From Micromonospora_G sp040676775 (GTDB lineage Bacteria > Actinomycetota > Actinomycetes > Mycobacteriales > Micromonosporaceae), in NCBI RefSeq assembly GCF_040676775.1, contig NZ_JBFAPP010000016.1, forward strand, positions 1-64,000: a DNA stretch of 64,000 nucleotides, given 5' to 3'. How positions within the stretch are numbered: the first letter of the stretch is position 1; the number at the start of each line of letters is the position of its first letter. Made by a program: the position numbers and the translations under genes. The notes beneath the pieces were generated by a model. It saw only the letters and a list, made by a program, of their open reading frames with translations. It was not told the DNA's origin and ran no database searches. Below, piece by piece: positions 33,624 to 41,991 of the stretch.

Positions 33624-34696
33624 CCCGCGCAGTCTCAGACCTACCGGTGGCCGGTGACCCAGCGACGGACGCCGCGACGGCGACGGCCGGACCCCCGACC
33701 GGACTGCCGCGGGATGACGCCGAACGCCGCGCGCGGGCCAGCCAGTCCTTCTGGGCGGTGGCGGTCGGCGCACCCGCAATCTTCTCGGTACTGCGTCTCG
33801 GCGTCGAAGCCGGTGGCGAGTTGCAGACCACCTTGCTGCTGGTCGCCAACGTCGGGCCGGTCAACCTGGTCGCAGCATTCGTCACGACCGCCACCCGGCT
33901 GGTGTCCACCGCGCTGGTCGCCGTCTTCGCGATCGGAGCGGTGCTCGCGGTCAGCGCCGACCACGACCCGAACGGGCGACTCGGCCGGCGCCGGCCGATC
34001 TTCGCCCGCTGGGCCGACGTCGCACCGGTCTGGTTCGTGATCGCCTGCTTCGGTCTGGCGCTGGTCACGTGGCAGGTCCTCTACCTGCCACTGCTCCTGC
34101 CGGCGCTCGCCGCCACGTTTCAGCTCGATCCGGTACGCCTGATCGAGCACCGGATAACCCGGGTGTTGGTCATCGGGGCGGGACTGCTGGCGTACTCCTG
34201 GTTGGTGTTCCCGACCACATGGAACGCCCTCGAACAGGGCGAGTACGTCGTGGCGTTGCTCTTCACCGTCCCACCACTGGTCGCACTGTTCGTCGCCGGC
34301 CCGATCCTGCCCATGATCGCCCGGCCGCTCGCGTCCGTCGGTCAGGCTGCGGCGCTGGTCATGCTGGTCTGGGCGGCGGTGCCGGTGATCACGACGCCGG
34401 TGCTGCCGCTCACCGTCACGACCGTCGAGAACACCGGGGGCGGGGACGAGGACATCCGTGGTCACGTGATCAGCGTGGACGACGTGAACGTGGTGATCCT
34501 CCAGGAGCGCGGCGGGGTGCGGTACGTCCCGGTCGACCGGGTTGCGTCGCAGGTGCTGTGCCCCACCGAGGAGGAACTACCCCGCTACCGGCTGCGGGTA
34601 CGCGACTTCCACATCGAGGACTCGCTGCTGGTCGGCCTCGGCCGGTTCGTACGCCCCTCGGCCCCGATCGACGCGGCCTGCCGAATCATCCCGTGA
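33620..34696 (+). CDS. Multi-spanning membrane protein of unknown function, coupled to the binding protein
   Basis: A 358-residue membrane protein that I do not recognise. About 50 polar residues come first, then hydrophobic segments: two around residues 60-115 (LLLVANVGPVNLVAAF, ALVAVFAIGAVLAV), one at about 138-165, one at about 182-200, and two at about 210-260. A C-terminal soluble part of about 85 residues (GHVISVDDVNVVILQERGG onwards) looks like a small beta domain. ATG 33620 overlaps the upstream stop by 4 nt. It is not an ABC permease: no EAA loop. A role in relaying amino-acid binding to the membrane is inferred from the coupling only. Confidence 0.7.
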   Translation: MTRAVSDLPVAGDPATDAATATAGPPTGLPRDDAERRARASQSFWAVAVGAPAIFSVLRLGVEAGGELQTTLLLVANVGPVNLVAAFVTTATRLVSTALVAVFAIGAVLAVSADHDPNGRLGRRRPIFARWADVAPVWFVIACFGLALVTWQVLYLPLLLPALAATFQLDPVRLIEHRITRVLVIGAGLLAYSWLVFPTTWNALEQGEYVVALLFTVPPLVALFVAGPILPMIARPLASVGQAAALVMLVWAAVPVITTPVLPLTVTTVENTGGGDEDIRGHVISVDDVNVVILQERGGVRYVPVDRVASQVLCPTEEELPRYRLRVRDFHIEDSLLVGLGRFVRPSAPIDAACRIIP

Positions 34697-34746
34697 TCGG
34701 GGTTTTGGTCCACTGTCGGAAAACGCTGGGCTTCGCCCGCTCGCGG

Positions 34747-35034
34747 CTACTGAACCTCGCGGCGGAGAACGGCCAGGCCGCAGGTCAGCAGGATCCCGAG
34801 AGCGACCAGCCCGATCCGTAGCCAGGGGACGTCCCGGGCGGGCCTGACGCCGATCGAGATCGCAACACCGACGTTCACGATGACGACCAGGCAGATGACT
34901 ATGCTCAGCGCCCGGAAGGCCACGCCGTGGTCCGACCACCATGCCCAGGTGCCGAACAGAGCGGGGGCGACCAGCAGCAGGCTCAAGCCGATCAGGGGAA
35001 GGGCGATCCTCCAGCGCATCCGGACGCTCAGCAC
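34747..35034 (-). CDS. Small membrane protein of unknown function
   Basis: A 95-residue protein with three hydrophobic segments: IALPLIGLSLLLVAPALFG, ALSIVICLVVIVNVGVAI and LVALGILLTCGLAVL, ending in charged RREVQ. It overlaps the stop of the upstream 110-residue gene by 7 nt and ends the type VII-like operon. An ATG six codons in is an alternative start. A fragment of a related sequence lies at about 32528-32594. Could be an immunity or accessory membrane protein of the upstream secreted protein, by position only. Confidence 0.65.
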   Translation of the reverse strand: MLSVRMRWRIALPLIGLSLLLVAPALFGTWAWWSDHGVAFRALSIVICLVVIVNVGVAISIGVRPARDVPWLRIGLVALGILLTCGLAVLRREVQ

Positions 35035-35360
35035 TGACCACCCTCCTTGTCGGGGCCCTCGCCACGGTTACCCGCCGTGTCGGCCGACGGCTGCTCGTCG
35101 GCATCCCGGAGTTGCTGTGCCTGTCGTTCGACCTGGGCCCGCTCGGTTGGCGTCAGCTCGTTGCGCCTGTTCAGGGCCTCGGTGAACGCTTCACCGAGCG
35201 CGCCGCCGTGCCAGGAGTGGGTGACCGCGGTGCGCAGGTCGGCATCCCCGGCGAGGACGGTACGGGCCAGTGATCCGAGCGGGTCGTCCCCGGAGCGAGT
35301 CCGGGCGAGCCGGGCCAGGACAGCGCGGGCGAGCGGTTGCTGGGTGATGTCCTCTGTCAT
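35028..35360 (-). CDS. Small cytoplasmic protein of unknown function
   Basis: A 110-residue, mostly helical protein with no Cys except at the C-terminus and a disordered tail rich in Asp, Glu, Gly and Gln. The central part (DLRTAVTHSWHGGALGEAFTEAL) is amphipathic. It starts 3 nt after the stop of the large type VII-like protein, so is certainly in the same operon. Chaperone or immunity roles are possible by position; nothing in the sequence decides. Confidence 0.65.
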   Translation of the reverse strand: MTEDITQQPLARAVLARLARTRSGDDPLGSLARTVLAGDADLRTAVTHSWHGGALGEAFTEALNRRNELTPTERAQVERQAQQLRDADEQPSADTAGNRGEGPDKEGGQC

Positions 35361-35363
35361 GGC

Positions 35364-36470
35364 CTATCCCTGATAGCCGGCGGGGTGTTGGTAAGGCTTC
35401 AGGTCGGGTATCGAGGCGACCTCGAGGCCAGCGTCGATCATCGCAATCGAACCCGCGATGCCCTTGAAGGTGGCCTCGGCGGTCCCGTAGACGTTCGAGA
35501 TCTCCCGGTATAGGTCGTACGCCTGCCAGGTGTAATACGCGGCGACGCCGTAACCGGCGACGGCTCCGATGCCGGTCTCGATCGTCGCCGTGCCGATCAC
35601 CGCCGCCAAGTTCACGATGATAAGGACGTCGATCAGTTCGCTGATCAGGCCGCTGACGACGGAGAAGAACTGTTTGGCCGCCTCGGCCGCCTGTAGGTAG
35701 AGGTCGGCGTACCGGTCGCAGGCGGGGTGCAACGCCATCGTGGCGGCACCGAGTGCGAACTGGAATTCCTGCTCGGCCTCTGCGGCGTTGCCCCGCCAGA
35801 CGCTGGGCACCTCCGCTGCGCCGGTGGTCAGGTTACGACCGAGATCGTGCATCGTGTTGCCGATGATCCGCCAGGCTGCGGCGCAGTGCACGTACGAGTT
35901 CCAGTCGCCGCTGAAAGCTTTGGCCCAGCCTTCGAACGGGTCGTGGTCGAAGAGCCAGACGCTGACCTGGCGCAGCCAGGCCGCCGGGCTGATCAGGTCC
36001 GTCATCGGGTTGATCTGCCACATCTCGATGCCGGTCGCGTAGTTGGGCGGCACCAGGTGCCGGGCCGGCTGCGCGACGTCGGAGAAGAGTGACCGTTGCG
36101 GAGCCGGCCACAGATCCGGGCGGCCGGTAGCCGACGTTCCCCGCACCATGTCCGGATCCGCAGCACTCGGATAGCCCTGATCGATTCGCGCGACGGCGTT
36201 GTGGTCGGATGTCGCGTAGTCCCGCTGGGCAAGATTGATCTGGGTGGCTGCGCTACTGGTCAGGCTCTGCAGCCGTGCCAGGGCACTCGTCATCGCCTCG
36301 TACGCCTCGGAGTGCGGCCCGCCGAGATAGAACAGCAGGCCCTCCTCGTCGAACTCCATCTGACAATGTGTATTCGTGTACCGCAATGTCTCTTCGGCGT
36401 CGCCGGATGCTCGGTGGAGCAGGTTGTAGAGCCCGTTGAGACCGGCTGGATCCACATAGAAGCCGCTCAT
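35364..36470 (-). CDS. Type VII secretion (ESX)-like substrate with WxG and YxxxD motifs
   Basis: A 368-residue protein. Residues 1-95 form an EspC/WXG100-like helical hairpin followed by AQRDYATSD, where Y85-D89 is a YxxxD type VII secretion signal. A second helical domain has VPSVWRGNAAEAEQEF (W225-x-G). The C-terminal third is hydrophobic and Gly/Ala-rich (LIDVLIIVNLAAVIGTATIE, then GIGAVAGYGVAAYYTW), like a membrane-inserting segment. No enzyme toxin domain is evident. ATG 36470 is preceded by GGGGGAA; the frame upstream to 36581 is Arg/Cys-rich and unlikely. First of three genes; no ESX machinery in the window. Confidence 0.75.
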   Translation of the reverse strand: MSGFYVDPAGLNGLYNLLHRASGDAEETLRYTNTHCQMEFDEEGLLFYLGGPHSEAYEAMTSALARLQSLTSSAATQINLAQRDYATSDHNAVARIDQGYPSAADPDMVRGTSATGRPDLWPAPQRSLFSDVAQPARHLVPPNYATGIEMWQINPMTDLISPAAWLRQVSVWLFDHDPFEGWAKAFSGDWNSYVHCAAAWRIIGNTMHDLGRNLTTGAAEVPSVWRGNAAEAEQEFQFALGAATMALHPACDRYADLYLQAAEAAKQFFSVVSGLISELIDVLIIVNLAAVIGTATIETGIGAVAGYGVAAYYTWQAYDLYREISNVYGTAEATFKGIAGSIAMIDAGLEVASIPDLKPYQHPAGYQG

Positions 36471-36774
36471 GTTCCCCCGTCGAACGTCGGTCGGCACCTC
36501 GCGGCACAGTAATAGCCGACGATCACGACAGTCAACGGCCCGTCGCCTTCGGTAACCGATCCGACAGGACGAGCGCGCCATCGCTGACCGGGCAGGCGGT
36601 GCGGGCGATTGTCCCGCCCGGTCGGGACTGCCGTCACTGGTGAACCGGGACGGCCCTCCGGTGTCCTTCTACTCGGCACAGATCGAGGGAAGGGGTCCAG
36701 TTGCGGTACAGACCAGGGACCGTAGGCAGCATCGCGTCCGTCCTCACGACGACGACCGGGCGCGGGGGGTGGAC
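36471..36774. promoter_or_regulatory. Divergent promoter region between the type VII-like operon and the giant-protein cassette
   Basis: About 300 bp. It contains a GTCCCG/CGGGAC hairpin (36611-36628, 6-bp stem, 6-nt loop). It also contains a weak promoter-like pair TTGCGG (36701-36706) and TAGGCA (36723-36728), 16 nt apart, about 45 nt before the chosen start of the cassette. An open frame continues upstream of 36775 to 36640 but has an unconvincing composition. Nothing else recognised. Confidence 0.35.
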
Positions 36775-38790
36775 GTGGTGAGGGACGGCTTCCTGCTGTT
36801 TCCGTTCTCCCCGGCCGACCAGGGGAGGATCGACGCCGCGTCGATCGGGGTCACGGACGTCGGCTTCGCGTCGGCGCCGGTTGCCGGACAGCCGTACCCG
36901 CAGGCGATGCGGCTGGCGTTCCGGATGACCGCCGGCAGCCCCGTACCGCAGGTCCGGCCGCTCTTTCCGGGGCAACTGCGGTTCATTGCCGATCCTGCGG
37001 CTCCGGGGGTCACCCCAGCGCCCGACGACGTCGAGTTCACCGGGACCGCGTACGCCAATTGGCGCACCCTCGGCATGCTCCGGCTGACGGTGGACCCGGA
37101 AGCCGCCCGGGCGCTGGGTGAACTCGACCCGGATCTGGTTGTGCTGCCGAACGTCGTCTGGTACGGGCCCGTACGCATCTCCCAGGAGTTCCTGTTCAGC
37201 ACCCTGCGTACGGGGCTGCGCGCGGAACGGTTGGGCGGCACTCCGTCCATCCCGCCGAGCGATCCGCGCTGGGCCAAGCACGCGGTGGCGGCGTTCCTCG
37301 CCGGACGGTACGAGCCGACCATCAGGGCCGGCGCCACAGCGGCCACCGACGACCGGATCGCGCATCCGATGCCGACGGTGCATCCGACCGGCGCGCAGCA
37401 CGACGTCACGCTGCTGGTGAGCGCGGCGATCCGACAATCGCCGAAGGACGGGCTGCGGGAGCGGTTCAACGTACTCAGCGCGGGTGTGGCCGAGGACGAC
37501 CCGGCGCACAGCGCCAACGGTGCCGTACCCGCCCGGCACGTGTACCGGGTGCTGCGTCCGCATCTGACGGACGCCGCCGCCGGTACCGCCGTACCCGATG
37601 CGGTGCTGGCCACCGGCGGGTCCACGCCGGTCTACCACGCGCTGCGCTGCACCCGCGCCTGGCAGCCGGTGGCCGAGTGTTCGGTCCACTTTCCGGCGCA
37701 GCGGATCTCCGTCGCCGATCCGGCGGGCAATCCGCTGGCCGTCCAACGCCTTCCGGCCCACGGTGTCTTCTTCTGGTCGTACCCCGCCGACGCACCCGTA
37801 CGGGATCTGCGGGTTTCGATCGCCGGGGGGATGCGCTGGATCGACGGGGCGACCGCCGACGTGTGGCGGCAGCCGGCGGGTACGGTGGCGCTCGCGTACG
37901 ACCTAACCGTCACGCCGTCGCCGCATCTGCAACTGCGTCTTCCGATGGGCGAGGCGATGCTGGCCGAGCCGCGGGACAGTCCGGGCGGCGGCAGGTGCAC
38001 GTACATGTCGATGCGACGGTCGGTGCGGGCGCTGACCGACAACCGGATCTGCGGCGGACGGCTGAACTTCGGCCGGGGCGTCACCGGGCCGGGGACCCGC
38101 CAGCTCATGGACGACGCCTGGGCCGGCACTCCAGCACATGCCGGAATCCTGCGCAACAACCAGCCGCTGCCGAACCTCGCGCCGGACATCGGCGCGCCAC
38201 GACTGGTCCCGGTGCTGCGGGCTTTCTTCCCGGACGAGGTTCCGGCCCAGGAGATCGGCGGCAGCACGCACCGCGCGACCGCCTACGACGGCGGTGAGAT
38301 GGCGTACCGGCTCTGGCAGACGATCATGGGTTCGTTCCATGCGGAGGGGACCAAGCGCAACTTCCCGCCGGCGGTGATCGGACGCGGTGGGCCGGGGGTG
38401 CTCGTCGCGACCGGGCTCGCCGCCGGGTTCCACCTCGACCCGGTACGCCGAGCAGGCGAGGCCGACAGCGTCTACTTCGACCGGATCGTGGGCCTCGCCA
38501 CCGCTGGGCTCCATCCCGGTGCCCTGCTCCAGTTCTGGCATTTCGACACCGACTTCGAGGGCATCAAGGCCACCCAGACCAGCGCGAACCCCCACCCGAT
38601 GCAGGGGTACGGGCACTCGCTGGTGTTCGCCGGGTACGAGCGGAACAGCGCCGGGGCGATCACCGGACTGCGAACCATCGACCAGTTCGGCGAGGACGTC
38701 CAGCCGATCACGGGCGCCGCGGGCTCACGGCTCATCACGTGGGGCGGGGATGACCAGCAGATCTGGGTCGCCGCCAACTGGGAGGAGTGA
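36775..38790 (+). CDS. Cassette protein 1: large protein of unknown function, possible NlpC/papain-like C-terminus
   Basis: About 671 residues with no signal peptide or transmembrane helix. The N-terminal 450 residues are unfamiliar beta-rich sequence (VVRDGFLLFPFSPADQGRID, PLFPGQLRFIADPAAPG). The last 150 residues contain PGALLQFWHFDTD, YGHSLVFAGYERN and LRTIDQFGED. This order of strands resembles NlpC/P60-type cysteine hydrolases (basic 'GD-x-v-Q-f' then 'GHs-x-i-f'), but I cannot assign the catalytic Cys; one candidate is in NRICGGRLNFG. Start GTG 36775 (GGGGGG 6 nt upstream) is preferred; 36778 or the in-frame 36640 are alternatives. First gene of the cassette, 51 nt before the next. Confidence 0.65.
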   Translation: MVRDGFLLFPFSPADQGRIDAASIGVTDVGFASAPVAGQPYPQAMRLAFRMTAGSPVPQVRPLFPGQLRFIADPAAPGVTPAPDDVEFTGTAYANWRTLGMLRLTVDPEAARALGELDPDLVVLPNVVWYGPVRISQEFLFSTLRTGLRAERLGGTPSIPPSDPRWAKHAVAAFLAGRYEPTIRAGATAATDDRIAHPMPTVHPTGAQHDVTLLVSAAIRQSPKDGLRERFNVLSAGVAEDDPAHSANGAVPARHVYRVLRPHLTDAAAGTAVPDAVLATGGSTPVYHALRCTRAWQPVAECSVHFPAQRISVADPAGNPLAVQRLPAHGVFFWSYPADAPVRDLRVSIAGGMRWIDGATADVWRQPAGTVALAYDLTVTPSPHLQLRLPMGEAMLAEPRDSPGGGRCTYMSMRRSVRALTDNRICGGRLNFGRGVTGPGTRQLMDDAWAGTPAHAGILRNNQPLPNLAPDIGAPRLVPVLRAFFPDEVPAQEIGGSTHRATAYDGGEMAYRLWQTIMGSFHAEGTKRNFPPAVIGRGGPGVLVATGLAAGFHLDPVRRAGEADSVYFDRIVGLATAGLHPGALLQFWHFDTDFEGIKATQTSANPHPMQGYGHSLVFAGYERNSAGAITGLRTIDQFGEDVQPITGAAGSRLITWGGDDQQIWVAANWEE

Positions 38791-38841
38791 GCGGATGTAC
38801 CAGCCACCTGCCGGCCACGCCCGGCGAGAGCGGAGACTGTC

Positions 38842-41800
38842 GTGACCATCGATGTCAACGGGCGCGCCCTGCACCCGCTCGGCGAGGCGATCGCCGCCGC
38901 CGACTTCCCCCTGGTCGACCTGTTGCCGGCCGGGGCGTTCGACGGGATCTACTACCTCAGCGCGGAAGCCGCCGTCGAGGACAAGAGCTTGGTCGTCGCG
39001 TTCGAACTGGCCTTCGAGGGTGAACTGGCGCTGACTCCGCCGGACAGCGACGTCATCGCGCTCGTCCTCGGCTCCGCCGGGGCCGGGTGGACGGGGGTAC
39101 GGGCCACCGTCACGCTCGGCGCGGAGCCGTCGATCCTGCTCGAAGACGTCGCCCTGTCGCTGCGGCTGCGCGGTGACGTACTGCGGGATGTGGCGACCGG
39201 CGGTCCGGCCAGCATCAGTGTCACCGCCGACCTGCGGGTCTCCCCGGACGGGCTCAGCCTGGAGGGCTTCGGCGGGGCGTCGCTGGCCCCCGCGTACGTG
39301 GCCGACACCGAGGTGGTGGTCGAGGCCGACCAGGTGCGGCCGGTCTTCGGCGGCATCGACCCGCCCGGTTGGTTGGAGGGCCGCGAGGACTTCCGTGGAC
39401 TCGCCATCGACCGGCTGTCCGTCACGTTGCCCGGTAAGTATCTCGACGCCGACCCCGGTGCCGATCTGCGGTTGGAGTTGGAGCACGCGGCGATCGACGC
39501 GGACGGGTTCACCGGCAAGTTCGCCGTGGCCGCCGACCCGCAGCATCCGGTCACCGGGCAGCTTTTCGGCTTCCCGTTCCGGTTCCGCGCGTTCGCCCTT
39601 GAGATCGAGCGCAACGTCGTACGTGTCGCCCGGCTCGCGGCCGACCTGCGGCTGGCGGCGCTGGAGCAGTCCGATCAGGAGAAGTGGGTCAGCGTCGAGG
39701 TCGGCTTCGCCGCCGGCCGCAGGCTCAGCGCCGCGCTCGCGGCCGCACAACCACCGGGTACGTCCACCGACCCGGCCGCGCTGGTCTCCGTCGAGGCGGC
39801 CGGGGTGGCCCGGATCGGGTTGCGGGCGATGCGGCTGGAGGCGACCGACGGTGTTGTGGTGCTGCTCTTCTCCGGTGCGGTGACCGTCCTGGTCGGCGCC
39901 GGGGCGATCGGCTGGCCGCGGCTGGAGTTCGACGAGTTCGGCATCGGGTCCGACGGGCGGCTGATCCTGCCCGCCGAAGGGATCCGGTTGCGGGGTGTAC
40001 TCGCCGCCGCCCTGGGACCGGTCAAGCTGGTGGCCGAGGGGATCGGCATCGGCAGCAACGCCGCCGGCACCGCGCTCGCGCTCAAGCCGCCGACCAGCGT
40101 CGGGATGTCGTTGGCGGCGGGACCGGTCGCCGGTGGCGGCTACCTCTTCGTCGACGAGGCCGCCGGCCAGTACGCCGGTGCGCTGAGCCTGCGGTTCGAG
40201 GCGGTCGCGGTGACCGCGGTGGGGGTGCTGGCGACCAGGAATCCCGACGGTTCGCCGGTCCGGATGCCGGACGGCGGCGACGGCTTCTCCCTGCTGGTTC
40301 TCGTATCGGCCGAGTTCACCCCGATCCAGCTCGGCTTCGGCTTCACCCTCAACGGTGTCGGCGGGCTGTTCGGCGTACACCGGACGGTCGACGTCGAGGC
40401 GCTGCGCGCGGGGGTGCGTACGGGGTCGCTGAACGCGCTGATGTTCCCGAACGACCCGGTGGGTCGGGCCGCCGAGGTGGTGGCGACCGCTGGTTCGGTC
40501 TTCCCGGTCGCGGTCGGGCGGTACGTCCTCGGCCCGATGGCCCGCCTCGGCTGGGGTACGCCCACCCTGCTCACCTTCGACCTCGGGCTGGTGCTCGAAC
40601 TGCCGGCGCCGATGCGGCTGGTGGTGCTGGGGCGCCTGCGGATGGCCCTGCCGGACGACAACCATCCCCTCGTCAAGATCAATATGGACGTGCTGGGTGT
40701 CGTCGACTTCGACGCCGGTGAGGCCTCGATCGACGCCTCGCTCTACGACTCCCAGGTGGCCGGGTTCCCGATCAGCGGCGACATGGCTATGCGCATGTCC
40801 TGGGGCGACCGGCCCACGTTCGCCCTGGCGGCCGGCGGCTTCAACCCGAGGTTCCAACCACCGCCGAACTTCCCGGCGCTGCGCCGCCTCGCCATCGCGC
40901 TGTCCGAACGGAACAACCCGCGGCTGCGGCTGGAGGCGTACCTCGCGCTGACCTCCAACACCGTCCAGTTCGGCGCCCGGCTGGAGGTGTACGCCGAAGC
41001 CGCCGGCTTCAACGTCGCCGGGATGCTCTCCTTCGACGCGCTGCTGCAACTGGCGCCGCTCGGCTTCATCGCCGACATCGCCGCCGCGGTGGCACTGCGC
41101 CGGGGCAGCCGCGAGCTGATGGCGGTCTCGCTCCAGGTCACGCTCAGCGGACCACGCCCGTGGCGGGCCCGAGGCAAGGCCAAGTTCAAGGTGCTGTTCG
41201 TCAGCGCGTCGGTCGCCTTCGACGTGTCGATCGGCTCGCGTACGCCACCGCCGCTGCCCACCCCGTTCGACGTCGGCGGCGAACTGGCCCAGGCACTCGG
41301 CGACCCGCGCAACTGGACCGCGCAGCTCCCGCCGCGCGACGAGGCGCTGGTGACGCTGCGCCGGATCGACGTCGCCCGACGGCAGCTGCTGGCCCACCCG
41401 CTCGGCGCGATCGCGGTCACCCAGCAGGTCGCACCGCTCGGCCTGGACATCAACCGGTACGGCACCTCACCCGTCACCGCGCCGGGGACCTTCACCATCG
41501 AGTCGGTCCGGTTCGGTGACGCCGACGGCAGTGCCGGCGAGGCGACGTACGAGCATTTCGCGCGGGCACAGTTCCAGGACCTGACCGACGACGAGAAGCT
41601 GTCGACGCCGTCGTTCGAGCTGATGGAGGCGGGGCGCAGCTTCGGCGCGCCCGAGGTGAGGTTCGACGACGACCCGCCACCGCCGCTGCCGCTGGGCTAC
41701 CTGGAACCGATCATCGTCGACCGGCCGGAGGCCGTCGAGCGGCGTGGATCCGTCGAGCGGCGTGGATCCGTCGAGCGGCGTGGGTCCGTCACCCGGATTC

Positions 41801-41991
41801 GGCGGGTCGAGCCCGCGGCGATCCAGCCCGTGGACGGGCCGACGCTGCTGCGGTTGTCGCGTACCAGCCCGGCCGCGCTGGCGCCGACCCGGACCACCGG
41901 GCGGGCCGCGTACCGCACCGGGGCGGGACCGCTGGTGCGTCTCATCGAGCCGGTCACCGGTTCACCCAAACCCGAGGAGGCACGCCGGTGA
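38842..41991 (+). CDS. Cassette protein 2: DUF6603-family giant beta-rich protein
   Basis: A 1049-residue protein. The central part matches my memory of DUF6603: LGFGFTLNGVGGLFGVHRTV, then VEALRAGVRTGSLNALMFPN, FPVAVGRYVLGPMARLGWGT, and NMDVLGVVDFDAGEASIDAS. The whole sequence alternates short hydrophobic strands and turns, like a very long beta-sheet or solenoid. No signal peptide. Near the C-terminus VERRGS repeats three times (18-bp DNA repeat 41733-41786), in a Pro/Arg-rich tail. GTG 38842 has GGAGA 8 nt upstream; the stop overlaps the next gene (GTGA). DUF6603 proteins have no known function as far as I know. Confidence 0.75.
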   Translation: MTIDVNGRALHPLGEAIAAADFPLVDLLPAGAFDGIYYLSAEAAVEDKSLVVAFELAFEGELALTPPDSDVIALVLGSAGAGWTGVRATVTLGAEPSILLEDVALSLRLRGDVLRDVATGGPASISVTADLRVSPDGLSLEGFGGASLAPAYVADTEVVVEADQVRPVFGGIDPPGWLEGREDFRGLAIDRLSVTLPGKYLDADPGADLRLELEHAAIDADGFTGKFAVAADPQHPVTGQLFGFPFRFRAFALEIERNVVRVARLAADLRLAALEQSDQEKWVSVEVGFAAGRRLSAALAAAQPPGTSTDPAALVSVEAAGVARIGLRAMRLEATDGVVVLLFSGAVTVLVGAGAIGWPRLEFDEFGIGSDGRLILPAEGIRLRGVLAAALGPVKLVAEGIGIGSNAAGTALALKPPTSVGMSLAAGPVAGGGYLFVDEAAGQYAGALSLRFEAVAVTAVGVLATRNPDGSPVRMPDGGDGFSLLVLVSAEFTPIQLGFGFTLNGVGGLFGVHRTVDVEALRAGVRTGSLNALMFPNDPVGRAAEVVATAGSVFPVAVGRYVLGPMARLGWGTPTLLTFDLGLVLELPAPMRLVVLGRLRMALPDDNHPLVKINMDVLGVVDFDAGEASIDASLYDSQVAGFPISGDMAMRMSWGDRPTFALAAGGFNPRFQPPPNFPALRRLAIALSERNNPRLRLEAYLALTSNTVQFGARLEVYAEAAGFNVAGMLSFDALLQLAPLGFIADIAAAVALRRGSRELMAVSLQVTLSGPRPWRARGKAKFKVLFVSASVAFDVSIGSRTPPPLPTPFDVGGELAQALGDPRNWTAQLPPRDEALVTLRRIDVARRQLLAHPLGAIAVTQQVAPLGLDINRYGTSPVTAPGTFTIESVRFGDADGSAGEATYEHFARAQFQDLTDDEKLSTPSFELMEAGRSFGAPEVRFDDDPPPPLPLGYLEPIIVDRPEAVERRGSVERRGSVERRGSVTRIRRVEPAAIQPVDGPTLLRLSRTSPAALAPTRTTGRAAYRTGAGPLVRLIEPVTGSPKPEEARR
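41733..41786 (+). repeat. 18-bp in-frame tandem repeat, three copies
   Basis: CGTCGAGCGGCGTGGATC occurs at 41733-41750 and 41751-41768, and with one base changed (GGGTC ending) at 41769-41786. It encodes VERRGS three times in the basic tail of the DUF6603-like protein, so copy number can change without breaking the frame. Confidence 0.9.
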
